Below the pieces are notes generated by a model. It did not search any database. It was not told the origin of the DNA and was given only the letters and a program-made list of their open reading frames with translations. A program made the translations under genes and the position numbers. A DNA stretch of 41,390 nucleotides. Origin: RGIG4608 sp964534905. Its GTDB lineage: Bacteria > Bacillota > Clostridia > Oscillospirales > CAG-272. The stretch covers positions 1 through 41,390 of the forward strand of contig CAZHPZ010000007.1 in the NCBI GenBank assembly GCA_964534905.1, written 5' to 3'. How positions within the stretch are numbered: the stretch's first letter is position 1; the number at the start of each line of letters is the position of its first letter. Positions 1 to 7,739 of the stretch are shown piece by piece.

Positions 1-852
1 CAATAATGTCTCAGCCGCTCTCAAGGTATTTTCAAGCAGCATAGTGACCGTCATAGGCCCTACCCCTCCGGGTACGGGGGTTATATATGATGCAACACGG
101 CTCACCGAATCGAAATCCACGTCTCCGACGAGCTTTCCGTTCTCGTCTCTGTTCATTCCGACGTCTATTACGACCGCTCCGTCCTTGACCATATCAGCAG
201 TAATAAACCTTGCTCTACCGACCGCACTCACAAGTATATCCGCCCTGCGGCATACCTCACCGATATTTTTCGTTTTGCTGTGACAAACGGTAACAGTGCC
301 GTTTTCACCTACAAGCATAAGAGCCATCGGCTTTCCTACTATATTCGAACGACCTACAACCACGCACTCCTTGCCCGATATTTCAATACCCGAGCGTTTG
401 AGAAGCTGTATTATTCCGGACGGCGTACAGGGCATAAGCGTGGGATTACCTATTGTCACCCTGCCGACATTATACGGATGAAATGCGTCAACGTCCTTAT
501 CGGGAGATATACGCAGAAGCACCTTCTCCTCGTCTATATGTGCGGGAAGCGGAAGCTGAACGAGTATACCGTGTATCTCATCGTCTACGTTCAACTTGTC
601 AATAAGTGACTCAAGCTCCTCCTCTGTCGCGTCCTCCTCAAGCTCGTAAACACGCGAATAAAATCCAACCTGCTCACAGGCTTTTTTCTTGTTACGAACA
701 TAAACGCCCGACGCGGGATCCGAGCCGACTATTATTACCGCAAGCCCGGGGACTGTTCCGTATTTTTCTTTGAATTTTGCGGTCTTGTCCGCAATCTCCC
801 CTCTTATTTCAAGGGATATTGCCTTGCCGTCAATTATTTTCGCCGTCGACAT
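1..852 (-). CDS. folD: Bifunctional methylenetetrahydrofolate dehydrogenase / methenyltetrahydrofolate cyclohydrolase FolD (3' end cut by window edge)
   Basis: FolD interconverts 5,10-methylene-, 5,10-methenyl- and 10-formyl-tetrahydrofolate in the cytoplasm using NADP(H). Reading leftward from the ATG at 852, 284 codons are open to the window edge without a stop, close to the usual length of about 285 residues, so only the last few residues can be missing. Visible family signatures are YVRNKKKACEQVG (the catalytic Tyr-Lys region), VQLPLP, DKDVDAFHP, PCTPSGI, VVGRSNIVGKP and PVPGGVGPMT. A GGAG lies seven bases upstream of the ATG, inside the end of lgt. The start overlaps the lgt stop by 23 bases, which suggests translational coupling in one operon. 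The identification is very secure. Confidence 0.96.
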   Translation of the reverse strand, partial: MSTAKIIDGKAISLEIRGEIADKTAKFKEKYGTVPGLAVIIVGSDPASGVYVRNKKKACEQVGFYSRVYELEEDATEEELESLIDKLNVDDEIHGILVQLPLPAHIDEEKVLLRISPDKDVDAFHPYNVGRVTIGNPTLMPCTPSGIIQLLKRSGIEISGKECVVVGRSNIVGKPMALMLVGENGTVTVCHSKTKNIGEVCRRADILVSAVGRARFITADMVKDGAVVIDVGMNRDENGKLVGDVDFDSVSRVASYITPVPGGVGPMTVTMLLENTLRAAETLL

Positions 853-1849
853 TTTGATCTCCGTCACTCTGCGCAGGCTCTTCCGTCTGCTGTGTCTGCT
901 CACCGTTCTCTTCCGCATTTTCGGGTTCTTCACACGCTTCCGCCTCAGAATCATTGATGTCGTGTACACCGTTTGCACTTACGGTTGCGAAAGAGCGAGA
1001 AAGCTCCTTTTTACGAACGCAAACCAATCCGTAAACGATAAGTGCGCTTGCAACGGCAAAAAGCAAAAATCCGAGAAGCTGAGAAACTCTGATTCCCGTC
1101 TTACCTATATAAAGTGCATCCGTGCGAAGTCCCTCTATAAACATTCTGCCGAATCCGTACCAAGCAAAATAATAAAGCGCTATCTGACCGTCAAACTTCT
1201 TCTTTTTATAGAAAATATTGATAAGAACAAATCCGAGCAAATTCCACATTGATTCATAAAGAAACGTAGGATGAACATAGCACATTGCAGTCGTTCCGAA
1301 ATCATTATATGTGTTTCTCGAAATAAGTCCCATACGGAGAAAATACAGAGGATGAGATTCCTCGACAAGTGCACCGTACGCCTCACCGTTAAAGAAATTT
1401 CCCCATCTTCCCATCGACTGAGCTATCATAACTCCGGGAGCCGCACAGTCGAAAAGCTTTCTCCAGCTTATCTTCTTGATAAGACAAACAATTACCACGG
1501 TTGCCGCTCCCGCAATAATACCTCCGTATATTGCAAGCCCGCCGCTGCGAAGATTGATAATATCAAGGAACGAATCAAACGGATCGGGATTGAATGCGAC
1601 ATAATAAAGTCTTGCGCCGATAACTCCGAAAATAATCGTAAACAGAGCGGTGTCTATAAGGTCGTCTACCGATATGCCGTTCTGCTTGCAACGAAAAGCC
1701 GTGTAGGCAAGGGCAAAAAGCATTCCGAGTGCGATAATTACACCGTACCACATAACGGAAAAGCTATCACCTATCGTAAAGGCAACGCTATCGATCTCTC
1801 CGAAATCTATTCCGAGTCCGGGAAACGAAACAGTAATACTTGCTAACAT
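830..1849 (-). CDS. lgt: Prolipoprotein diacylglyceryl transferase Lgt with acidic C-terminal tail
   Basis: Lgt transfers diacylglycerol from phosphatidylglycerol to the lipobox cysteine of prelipoproteins in the cytoplasmic membrane. The 339-residue product is strongly hydrophobic over roughly residues 20-280 and carries the Lgt signature GRWGNFFNGE plus the GGLAIYGGIIAG segment. Most family members have 260-300 residues. The excess here is a tail of about 50 residues, rich in Glu, Asp, Asn and Gln, after the last membrane segment; its function is unknown. AGGAG lies six bases before the ATG. The gene overlaps folD by 23 bases and lies 37 bases downstream of the ymfH-like gene. Two predicted lipoproteins elsewhere in the window (10109-10744 and 25571-26182) are expected substrates. 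Confidence 0.96.
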   Translation of the reverse strand: MLASITVSFPGLGIDFGEIDSVAFTIGDSFSVMWYGVIIALGMLFALAYTAFRCKQNGISVDDLIDTALFTIIFGVIGARLYYVAFNPDPFDSFLDIINLRSGGLAIYGGIIAGAATVVIVCLIKKISWRKLFDCAAPGVMIAQSMGRWGNFFNGEAYGALVEESHPLYFLRMGLISRNTYNDFGTTAMCYVHPTFLYESMWNLLGFVLINIFYKKKKFDGQIALYYFAWYGFGRMFIEGLRTDALYIGKTGIRVSQLLGFLLFAVASALIVYGLVCVRKKELSRSFATVSANGVHDINDSEAEACEEPENAEENGEQTQQTEEPAQSDGDQNVDGENN

Positions 1850-1886
1850 AATATTCTCCTTTTATTAAAAAATTAAAAATAAATAT

Positions 1887-3200
1887 TTACGAATTTTTTA
1901 TAACCGAAATCGCAAAGCACTCCTCATCAAACGAATCGTTCAGACAACTTTCAACATCCTCAAGCGTCAATTCTTCAATCGTTTTGCGAAAATCGAACAG
2001 ATCAAGCCCGTCCATAGTCATATTCAGAGTGAGATTTGAGAGATCGTCAACAAAATCAAAATTTCTTATAAATTCCGCAAGAGCCACCCTCTTACATCTG
2101 ATGAAATCGCGTTCGCTTATCCCATCTCGCTTCATTTCGGATATACGCCGTTTAATCGCCTCAAGCACCGCCATCGGATCATTTCCCTCTCCGTAGACAG
2201 AATAGAAAGCGGCTTCACGTGTGTTCGAATATCCGTATGAATAGGATTCATTTATATATCCGTCGTCAAACAGCTCGTTATAAAGCTCTCCCGTTTGGGA
2301 AAAAATTATCTCGCCGAGCACTCCCATTGTCACATCACGGCGTAAGCGTTCACTGCTATTGGAACTCGGGTGCCTATCCTTTATGCCTATTTCGAACACC
2401 GGAATCGATACAGGCATTATTTTTTCTATATAAGGCATTTCCACGGCTCTGCCGTATTGAAATTTCGGAAACGTCGGCAATGAGCGCGCCTTTCTTTTCG
2501 GCAGACATCGGTCAAGCACGTCAATAACGTCGGACGGCTCGATATCTCCGCATGCGACAAGCGTCATATTCGAATATCCGTAAAATGCGTCATAGCACTC
2601 GTAAAGCATATCGGCGTCTATTTCAGACACCGTTTTTTCGGTTCCGAGAGTGTCCGTCGAAATCTGATTTTCTCCGTAAAGAGCAAGGAGAAGATTTTGA
2701 ATTACTACGTCGTACGGACTATCGAGAGACATCTTTATCTCCTGCTTTATTATTCCCCTCTCGCTCTCAACGTTTTCGTCCGTAAAATAAGGATCCGTCA
2801 CGAAGCCGACAAGAGCCTCAAGAGCTGAATTGAAATTTTCCATACAGGAAAACATATAGACAGTTCTACTGTTCGACGTATATGCATTGGCGTCGGCACC
2901 GAGAGCCGCAAGCTCCTCCACAGCATCAATATCACCCTTGTTTGAAAAAAGCTTATGCTCAAGATAATGTGCAATACCCGACGAAAAATTGAGTTTTTTA
3001 CCGAAATCATCTGCTCCGTGCTCGTAAAACGAGCCGAAGTTCACGCCGAGCAGGGCTGTTTTAGAGGTGGTTTTTTTCGGCAAAACATAGACCGAGATGC
3101 CGCTTTTGTGCTTTATGCGATAATATTTTTCGCCGAGCACATCATCGACAAGCTCGATTATTTTTCCGTTTATTTCATCTGATTCATTCATCGCATTCAC
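1887..3200 (-). CDS. M16 family zinc metallopeptidase, YmfH-like (catalytic subunit)
   Basis: This is a member of the M16 (insulinase / processing peptidase) family, 437 residues, made of two repeated alpha/beta domains. The inverted zinc motif HxxEH is intact as HYLEH at residues 78-82. The distal Glu of the family is expected in the ESERGIIKQE segment around residues 143-152. It overlaps the upstream M16 gene by 17 bases. The pair matches the ymfF/ymfH arrangement of Bacillota, in which one partner keeps the zinc site and the other does not, so a heteromeric protease is inferred. The start is a GTG at 3200; an in-frame ATG three codons later (3191) is equally possible. The natural substrate is not known. 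Confidence 0.9.
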   Translation of the reverse strand: MNAMNESDEINGKIIELVDDVLGEKYYRIKHKSGISVYVLPKKTTSKTALLGVNFGSFYEHGADDFGKKLNFSSGIAHYLEHKLFSNKGDIDAVEELAALGADANAYTSNSRTVYMFSCMENFNSALEALVGFVTDPYFTDENVESERGIIKQEIKMSLDSPYDVVIQNLLLALYGENQISTDTLGTEKTVSEIDADMLYECYDAFYGYSNMTLVACGDIEPSDVIDVLDRCLPKRKARSLPTFPKFQYGRAVEMPYIEKIMPVSIPVFEIGIKDRHPSSNSSERLRRDVTMGVLGEIIFSQTGELYNELFDDGYINESYSYGYSNTREAAFYSVYGEGNDPMAVLEAIKRRISEMKRDGISERDFIRCKRVALAEFIRNFDFVDDLSNLTLNMTMDGLDLFDFRKTIEELTLEDVESCLNDSFDEECFAISVIKNS

Positions 3201-4482
3201 CGCCCCTCGAGCTGAGAAAATATATTGTATGCGGCTTCAGAAATCTCGCCGCTTCCACAACCTCCTCAAGCGTCAGCCTGTCTATTTCATCTGCCACCGT
3301 CTCGGGATCCCTGTCCAATCCCTTTACTATATTACCGAGATAAAATCTCTCAATGGCGGATTGTGAATCGTACACGGTGCGATAAGCGCTTGCAAGTGAC
3401 TTTTTAGCGGCCGAAAACTCGATTTCGCTGATATTTCCGTTTTGAATATCGGATACCTGAGTGAGAATCGCATCCCTTGCGCGTTCATAATCGCCGCATT
3501 CGATTCCCGTCGTGATAAACAACGCTCCGCGCTCACTATTGTATGCGGACGAGCATTCGTAACATAGCGACAACCGCTCTCTGACGTTCATCATCAGCTT
3601 TGATATCGGAGAGCATCCGAGTATCTCATTGCACAGAAGCATAGCATACAAATTACTGTCACGGTGAGTAATTCCGCAGTTCAAGCCGACAACGAGTCTT
3701 CCCTGCGATATGCGTGCAAATTCCGAAATCTCGTTCACCGTTTCCGGATTTTTAAGCAATCCTATGCTAAAGCTCGGATCAAGATCGACCGTACTGTCAC
3801 CGCGCAGCGGAACGATCTGTTCGATAAGCCCGAGTATCTCGCCGATATCACGGTCTCCAGTATAAAAAGCTATGATCTTCGATTCATTCCTTATCTGCTT
3901 ATAGCATTCAAACAAGTCACGTGATGATACGGCGTCTATCTTGTCGCACATCGTTTCAAGACTCTCCACAATCCCGAGAGATGAGAACATCGCCTCACGG
4001 CACCTTATCGCAGCATATGTACGCGGCTCGTTTAATTGCGACTGAACGGTGCTCTTGTAATTCTCTTTTTCGCTCTTAACATATTCTTCGTTAAAGGCTT
4101 CACCGCTCGCATCCGTCAGAGGATGAAACATTATCTCTCCGACAATATCGAGAGCCTCGGGCAAAATATCCCCGTCGGCACCCGTGTATCTGCGTTTGAT
4201 GACATCCACACCGAATCCGAGAAACTGAACGCCGTCGCTTTTTAAGTTTTTATATCCCACAAAGGTTTCGTAAAGCTCGTCAAGACGCTCGCTTATCTCC
4301 CTTTGCGTATGATATTTTTCGGTCCCCCTCTTCAGCACGGACAAAAGCAATGATCGCTTGATTGCGTCGCCGCTTTTAGTCGGCATGGCAAAGCATATCG
4401 ATAAGCTTTCGCTTTTAAAGCTCTCACAGTGATATTTATACACTTCAACGCGGGAGCTCTTAATATATTCCAAATTATTCAT
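3184..4482 (-). CDS. M16 family peptidase homologue without zinc motif, YmfF-like
   Basis: This 432-residue protein has the overall M16 architecture, but no HxxEH is present in the N-terminal domain; the region that should hold it reads VLKRGTEKYHTQREI. It is therefore likely the non-catalytic partner of the HYLEH-bearing protein encoded immediately downstream, with which it overlaps by 17 bases. By analogy with other M16 pairs it probably helps build the substrate chamber. GGAAG lies about nine bases before the ATG, and a promoter (TTGCAA, 17 bp, TAAAAT) lies just upstream. It is the first gene of the minus-strand run ymfF-ymfH-lgt-folD. Confidence 0.86.
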   Translation of the reverse strand: MNNLEYIKSSRVEVYKYHCESFKSESLSICFAMPTKSGDAIKRSLLLSVLKRGTEKYHTQREISERLDELYETFVGYKNLKSDGVQFLGFGVDVIKRRYTGADGDILPEALDIVGEIMFHPLTDASGEAFNEEYVKSEKENYKSTVQSQLNEPRTYAAIRCREAMFSSLGIVESLETMCDKIDAVSSRDLFECYKQIRNESKIIAFYTGDRDIGEILGLIEQIVPLRGDSTVDLDPSFSIGLLKNPETVNEISEFARISQGRLVVGLNCGITHRDSNLYAMLLCNEILGCSPISKLMMNVRERLSLCYECSSAYNSERGALFITTGIECGDYERARDAILTQVSDIQNGNISEIEFSAAKKSLASAYRTVYDSQSAIERFYLGNIVKGLDRDPETVADEIDRLTLEEVVEAARFLKPHTIYFLSSRGGECDE

Positions 4483-4513
4483 AAAGTAACACTTCCAACA
4501 TATAATCAGATTT

Positions 4514-4542
4514 ATTTTACACCATTTTTCAAATTATTGCAA
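4514..4542 (-). promoter_or_regulatory. Sigma-A-type promoter for the ymfF-ymfH-lgt-folD run
   Basis: On the minus strand, TTGCAA (4537-4542) is followed after 17 bases by TAAAAT (4514-4519). It lies about 30 bases upstream of the ymfF-like ATG. Confidence 0.65.
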
Positions 4543-4559
4543 CATTATATGCATAATTT

Positions 4560-4584
4560 ATTTGTAAATTATTTATTTACAAAT
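4560..4584. repeat. AT-rich inverted repeat between divergent promoters
   Basis: ATTTGTAAAT (4560-4569) and ATTTACAAAT (4575-4584) are perfect reverse complements separated by five bases. The repeat sits between the leftward ymfF promoter and the rightward ylxM promoter, so it could be an operator for a DNA-binding protein. This is position-based inference only, and AT-rich DNA produces such repeats by chance. Confidence 0.4.
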
Positions 4585-4610
4585 CCGAGAATAAAAAATT
4601 CAAAATTCTA

Positions 4611-4639
4611 TTGACAAAGCAGTAGAGCTATGATATAAT
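4611..4639 (+). promoter_or_regulatory. Consensus sigma-A promoter for ylxM-ffh
   Basis: TTGACA (4611-4616), a 17-base spacer and TATAAT (4634-4639), with an extended TGA in front of the -10. This is a full consensus match, about 40 bases upstream of the ylxM start. Confidence 0.92.
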
Positions 4640-4680
4640 GTGTAAAGTGTTTTGCTTTACACACTGTTTTGGAGATAATT

Positions 4681-5013
4681 ATGTTTGAAAAGGATCTTAA
4701 AATATCATATCTTATCGACTTTTACGGTGACGTGCTCACAGAGCGCAAGCGTGACGTGCTTGATATGTACTATAACGAAGACCTCTCCCTCTCCGAAATA
4801 GCCGAGCAGATCGGAATATCTCGCCAAGGTGTAAGAGAGCTTATCAAAAAATCCGAGGACGAGCTTCTCTTCCTTGAGGAAAAGCTCGGGCTTGCAAAAA
4901 AGATGAGCGCCTTGAGATATCATACCGATAATATTCAAAGGCTCGTCAAAAGCACATCTGTCCCCGACTCCGTAAGAGCGGAGATAGACGAGATATCAAA
5001 AATAATCAAATAA
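4681..5013 (+). CDS. ylxM: YlxM/p13-family helix-turn-helix protein
   Basis: A 110-residue protein with a sigma70-region-4-like helix-turn-helix: the segment around residues 20-57 includes RKRDVLDMYYNEDLSLSEIAEQIGISRQGVREL. YlxM family proteins are encoded directly upstream of ffh across Bacillota and are proposed to modulate signal recognition particle function; the exact role is poorly defined. The start is the ATG at 4681, eight bases after GGAGA; an upstream in-frame TTG at 4669 has no ribosome binding site. It is followed 18 bases later by ffh and is driven by the consensus promoter at 4611-4639. Confidence 0.92.
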   Translation: MFEKDLKISYLIDFYGDVLTERKRDVLDMYYNEDLSLSEIAEQIGISRQGVRELIKKSEDELLFLEEKLGLAKKMSALRYHTDNIQRLVKSTSVPDSVRAEIDEISKIIK

Positions 5014-5031
5014 AACGTTCAGGAGGTACTT

Positions 5032-6378
5032 ATGTTTCAAAGCTTAAGCGATAAGCTTACAAATGCTTTCAAGAAATTCAGAAACAAAGGAAAGCTCACC
5101 CCCGAGGATGTTAAGGTAGGAATGCGAGAGATAAAGCTTGCACTCCTTGAGGCGGACGTAAACTTCAAGGTCGTCAAGGACTTTGTAAACACCGTTTCGG
5201 AGCGTGCGGTAGGCTCTGAGGTTCTCGAATCTCTTCTTCCTGCACAGCAGATCGTTAAAATAGTTAATGAAGAGCTTATAAACCTTATGGGCGGCACACA
5301 GTCAAAGCTGACGATAGCCTCCGCTCCCCCCACCGTCGTTATGATGGTCGGACTTCAGGGCGCAGGTAAAACCACTCATGCGGGTAAGCTCGCAGGACTT
5401 TATAAGAAGCAAGGTAAGCATCCTCTGCTCGTTGCCTGTGACGTTTACCGTCCCGCGGCAATAAAGCAGTTGCAGATCGTAGGCGAAAAGCTCGATATTC
5501 CCGTTTTCACAATGGGCGATAAGGTGTCACCGATAACGATTGCCAAGGAGGGCGTTGCATTTGCAAAGCAAAAGGGCTACGATATGGTGTTCATAGACAC
5601 CGCAGGTCGTCTTCATATCGATGAGGAGCTTATGGAGGAATTGAGGTCTATAAAGGCCGAAACCAATCCATCCGAAATACTTCTCACGGTTGATGCAATG
5701 ATCGGTCAGGACGCAGTCAACGTTGCGCAGACCTTTAACGAGCTTCTCGACATCACGGGCGTGGTGCTCACAAAGCTTGACGGCGATACGAGAGGCGGTG
5801 CCGCTCTCTCAATCAAGCATGTAACCGGCAAGCCGATCAAATTTATCGGTACGGGTGAAAAGCTTGATACCATAGAGCCGTTCCACCCGGAAAGAATGGC
5901 TTCGAGAATACTTGGTATGGGCGACGTGCTCACTCTCATCGAAAAGGCGCAAAACGCCTACGACGAAAAGCAGAGCGCTGAGCTTGAAAGAAAAATACGT
6001 CAGCAGAAATTCACGCTTGACGATTTCCTTGATCAGTTTCAACAGCTCAGAAATATGGGTGGAGTCGAACAGATGCTCGGTATGATGCCCGGTATGAACG
6101 CGTCTGCTCTTAAGGACGTCAAGGTCGATGAAAAGGCTATGGCTCATATGGAAGCGATAATCCGCTCAATGACCATGGACGAGCGCGTAAATCCCGAAAT
6201 CATTAACTCATCAAGAAAGCAAAGAATTGCCAAAGGTAGCGGAACGAGCGTTGAAGAGGTCAATAAGCTTCTTCGTCAGTTCGAGCAGATGAAAAAGATG
6301 ATGAAGCAATTCTCCGATCCCAAAAAGCTCAAACGAATGGGATTCGGCGGCAAAAGAGGAATGAAAATGCCTTTTTGA
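5032..6378 (+). CDS. ffh: Signal recognition particle GTPase Ffh (SRP54)
   Basis: Ffh binds signal sequences of nascent membrane proteins together with SRP RNA and docks with FtsY. The 448 residues show the N domain, then the NG GTPase: P-loop GLQGAGKTT near residues 107-115, DTAGRL at 189-194, TKLDGDTRGGAALS at 247-260. The methionine-rich M domain follows, with clusters such as MLGMMPGMN and MKKMMKQF, and a basic C-terminus ends at GGKRGMKMPF. Length is typical. AGGAGG lies seven bases before the ATG. A weak hairpin with a T-run overlaps its end (6369-6395), so some transcripts may stop or pause before rpsP. Confidence 0.98.
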   Translation: MFQSLSDKLTNAFKKFRNKGKLTPEDVKVGMREIKLALLEADVNFKVVKDFVNTVSERAVGSEVLESLLPAQQIVKIVNEELINLMGGTQSKLTIASAPPTVVMMVGLQGAGKTTHAGKLAGLYKKQGKHPLLVACDVYRPAAIKQLQIVGEKLDIPVFTMGDKVSPITIAKEGVAFAKQKGYDMVFIDTAGRLHIDEELMEELRSIKAETNPSEILLTVDAMIGQDAVNVAQTFNELLDITGVVLTKLDGDTRGGAALSIKHVTGKPIKFIGTGEKLDTIEPFHPERMASRILGMGDVLTLIEKAQNAYDEKQSAELERKIRQQKFTLDDFLDQFQQLRNMGGVEQMLGMMPGMNASALKDVKVDEKAMAHMEAIIRSMTMDERVNPEIINSSRKQRIAKGSGTSVEEVNKLLRQFEQMKKMMKQFSDPKKLKRMGFGGKRGMKMPF

Positions 6379-6395
6379 AAATCAAAAGGCTTTTT
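6369..6395 (+). terminator. Weak hairpin at the end of ffh, possible attenuator
   Basis: GCCTTTT (from 6369) and AAAAGGC (6384-6390) can pair, followed by TTTTT (6391-6395). The stem is only 7 bp and starts inside the ffh stop region, so at most partial termination is expected. Confidence 0.35.
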
Positions 6396-6448
6396 ATAAA
6401 AATCAAAAACAAAAATTAATTTTATTTTATTCTTGGAGGAATACTAAA

Positions 6449-6694
6449 ATGGCAGTAAAAATCAGACTCAGAAGAATGGGCGCAAAGAAGGCTCCCTTTT
6501 ACCGTGTAGTTGTTGCAGACAGCCGTTCACCCCGTGACGGTCGTTTCATCGAGGAGATCGGTTACTACAATCCTATCTCCGAGCCCGCCGAGATCAAGAT
6601 CGACGCTGAAAAGGCTAAGACTTGGATTGCAAACGGCGCACAGCCCACTGAAACTGTTAAGTCCTTGCTTAAGAAAAGCAACATCGTTGACTAA
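6449..6694 (+). CDS. rpsP: 30S ribosomal protein S16
   Basis: This 81-residue basic protein starts MAVKIRLRRMGAKKAPFYR and contains DSRSPRDGRFIEEIGYYNP, both hallmark S16 segments. S16 binds 16S rRNA in the 30S body and stabilises assembly. The length is normal. A TTGGAGGAA ribosome binding site precedes the ATG. The gene sits between ffh and khpA, the usual Bacillota order, with 70 bases from ffh and 19 bases to khpA. Confidence 0.98.
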   Translation: MAVKIRLRRMGAKKAPFYRVVVADSRSPRDGRFIEEIGYYNPISEPAEIKIDAEKAKTWIANGAQPTETVKSLLKKSNIVD

Positions 6695-6713
6695 TTGAAG
6701 GCAGGAGCTAACG

Positions 6714-6950
6714 ATGACGGATTTGAAACAGACTTTGACCGATATTGCTAAAGCGATCGTAGACAATCCCGATGAAGTTACCGTTATTATGTCCGAGGAT
6801 GAGCGCAGCATTACTCTTTCACTCAATGTTGCACCCGACGATATGGGAATGGTAATCGGCAAAAACGGTAAGATCGCTAAGGCTATCCGCTCTGTAATCA
6901 AAGCGGCTTCAGTTGATTGCGGCAAAAAAGTAAACGTTGAGATTAAATAA
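6714..6950 (+). CDS. khpA: KH-domain RNA-binding protein KhpA (YlqC family)
   Basis: A 78-residue single KH domain whose GxxG loop is visible as GKNGKIA (residues 52-58), preceded by the VAPDDMGMVI helix-strand segment. KhpA, usually with KhpB/EloR, binds small RNAs and influences cell elongation and division in Bacillota. It follows rpsP by 19 bases, as expected. In most Bacillota rimM, trmD and rplS come next; here a strong terminator follows at once and those genes are absent. Confidence 0.94.
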   Translation: MTDLKQTLTDIAKAIVDNPDEVTVIMSEDERSITLSLNVAPDDMGMVIGKNGKIAKAIRSVIKAASVDCGKKVNVEIK

Positions 6951-6963
6951 TTGACTTTACTTA

Positions 6964-7000
6964 TAAAAGGCTCAGCCCGAAATGACGGCTGAGCCTTTTA
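6964..7000 (+). terminator. Rho-independent terminator after khpA
   Basis: TAAAAGGCTCAGCC (6964-6977) and GGCTGAGCCTTTTA (6987-7000) form a perfect 14-bp stem with a nine-base loop; the U-rich tract is the 3' arm end. Confidence 0.85.
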
Positions 7001-7017
7001 TGTAACACGGAGGTACT

Positions 7018-7692
7018 ATGGACGAGCTGATACTTAGCTTCACACCCGAGCAATATAAAAAATATCTTGAAATACTCGACTCCGCCGAGCCGAGCTTAAA
7101 CTTCTCAACGAGCATCGAGCCCTTTTCTCCGCACTCGCGCCGAGGTGTTGCGGAAGCGGCGGAAAAAGCGGTTGAAATCGCAAATAAGCTTACGTCAACC
7201 GTAAAGACCGCAAGCGGATATTCCGTTTTTAGGGTAACATATACAACGGAAGAATCACAGCACATTCAAACGGAATATTTTACCGCCGTGCGTGAGATAT
7301 CCCGTCTGCGTTCCCTGCTCCTCGGAGAATTGCTCTCAATTTCGAAGAGCGTTAGCGTTGCGGAAAATATATATAATGCAATATGCGCATCCTATAACGA
7401 TTTTCTCCCATACAAGGCCGCTCTCCGGGACAATACGGAATACGGAGAGACGGTACACAATGCAGACTCAAAGTTTAAAGAAAGCATATCGGACGCCGAT
7501 TCACAAAGAGAACGCGAACGTGCTTTTCTCGAAGCCACGGACAAGATATGCAATACGATAATTCCCGAATTTCTGAATTCATCAAGTGCGGCACTCGACG
7601 CTCCATCGTTTTTCGAGATCAATGAAACGGCTCTTGTTGCGTCCGTCTGTGCTCTCACGGAGCAGATCAGAATAGCATTGACAGATAAATAA
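7018..7692 (+). CDS. Hypothetical protein, helical, unknown function
   Basis: I do not recognise this 224-residue protein. It has no signal peptide or membrane segment and looks mostly alpha-helical. A charged stretch around residues 150-170 (SDADSQRERERAFLEA) could be a short coiled coil. No nucleotide-binding or metal-binding motif is visible. A strong GGAGG (7009-7013) precedes the ATG, and codon use resembles that of the neighbours, so it is very likely a real gene. It lies between two terminators (6964-7000 and 7703-7730) with no convincing promoter of its own, so expression probably depends on read-through from the ffh-rpsP-khpA operon. Confidence 0.75.
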   Translation: MDELILSFTPEQYKKYLEILDSAEPSLNFSTSIEPFSPHSRRGVAEAAEKAVEIANKLTSTVKTASGYSVFRVTYTTEESQHIQTEYFTAVREISRLRSLLLGELLSISKSVSVAENIYNAICASYNDFLPYKAALRDNTEYGETVHNADSKFKESISDADSQRERERAFLEATDKICNTIIPEFLNSSSAALDAPSFFEINETALVASVCALTEQIRIALTDK

Positions 7693-7702
7693 AAGCATAA
7701 AA

Positions 7703-7730
7703 ATGCCTCCTTGCACGCACAAGGAGGCAT
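7703..7730. terminator. Bidirectional terminator between converging genes
   Basis: ATGCCTCCTTG (7703-7713) and CAAGGAGGCAT (7720-7730) form an 11-bp stem with a six-base loop. T-rich sequence follows on both strands. It serves the 224-residue gene and the pilin-like operon. Confidence 0.85.
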
Positions 7731-7739
7731 AAAATTTTA

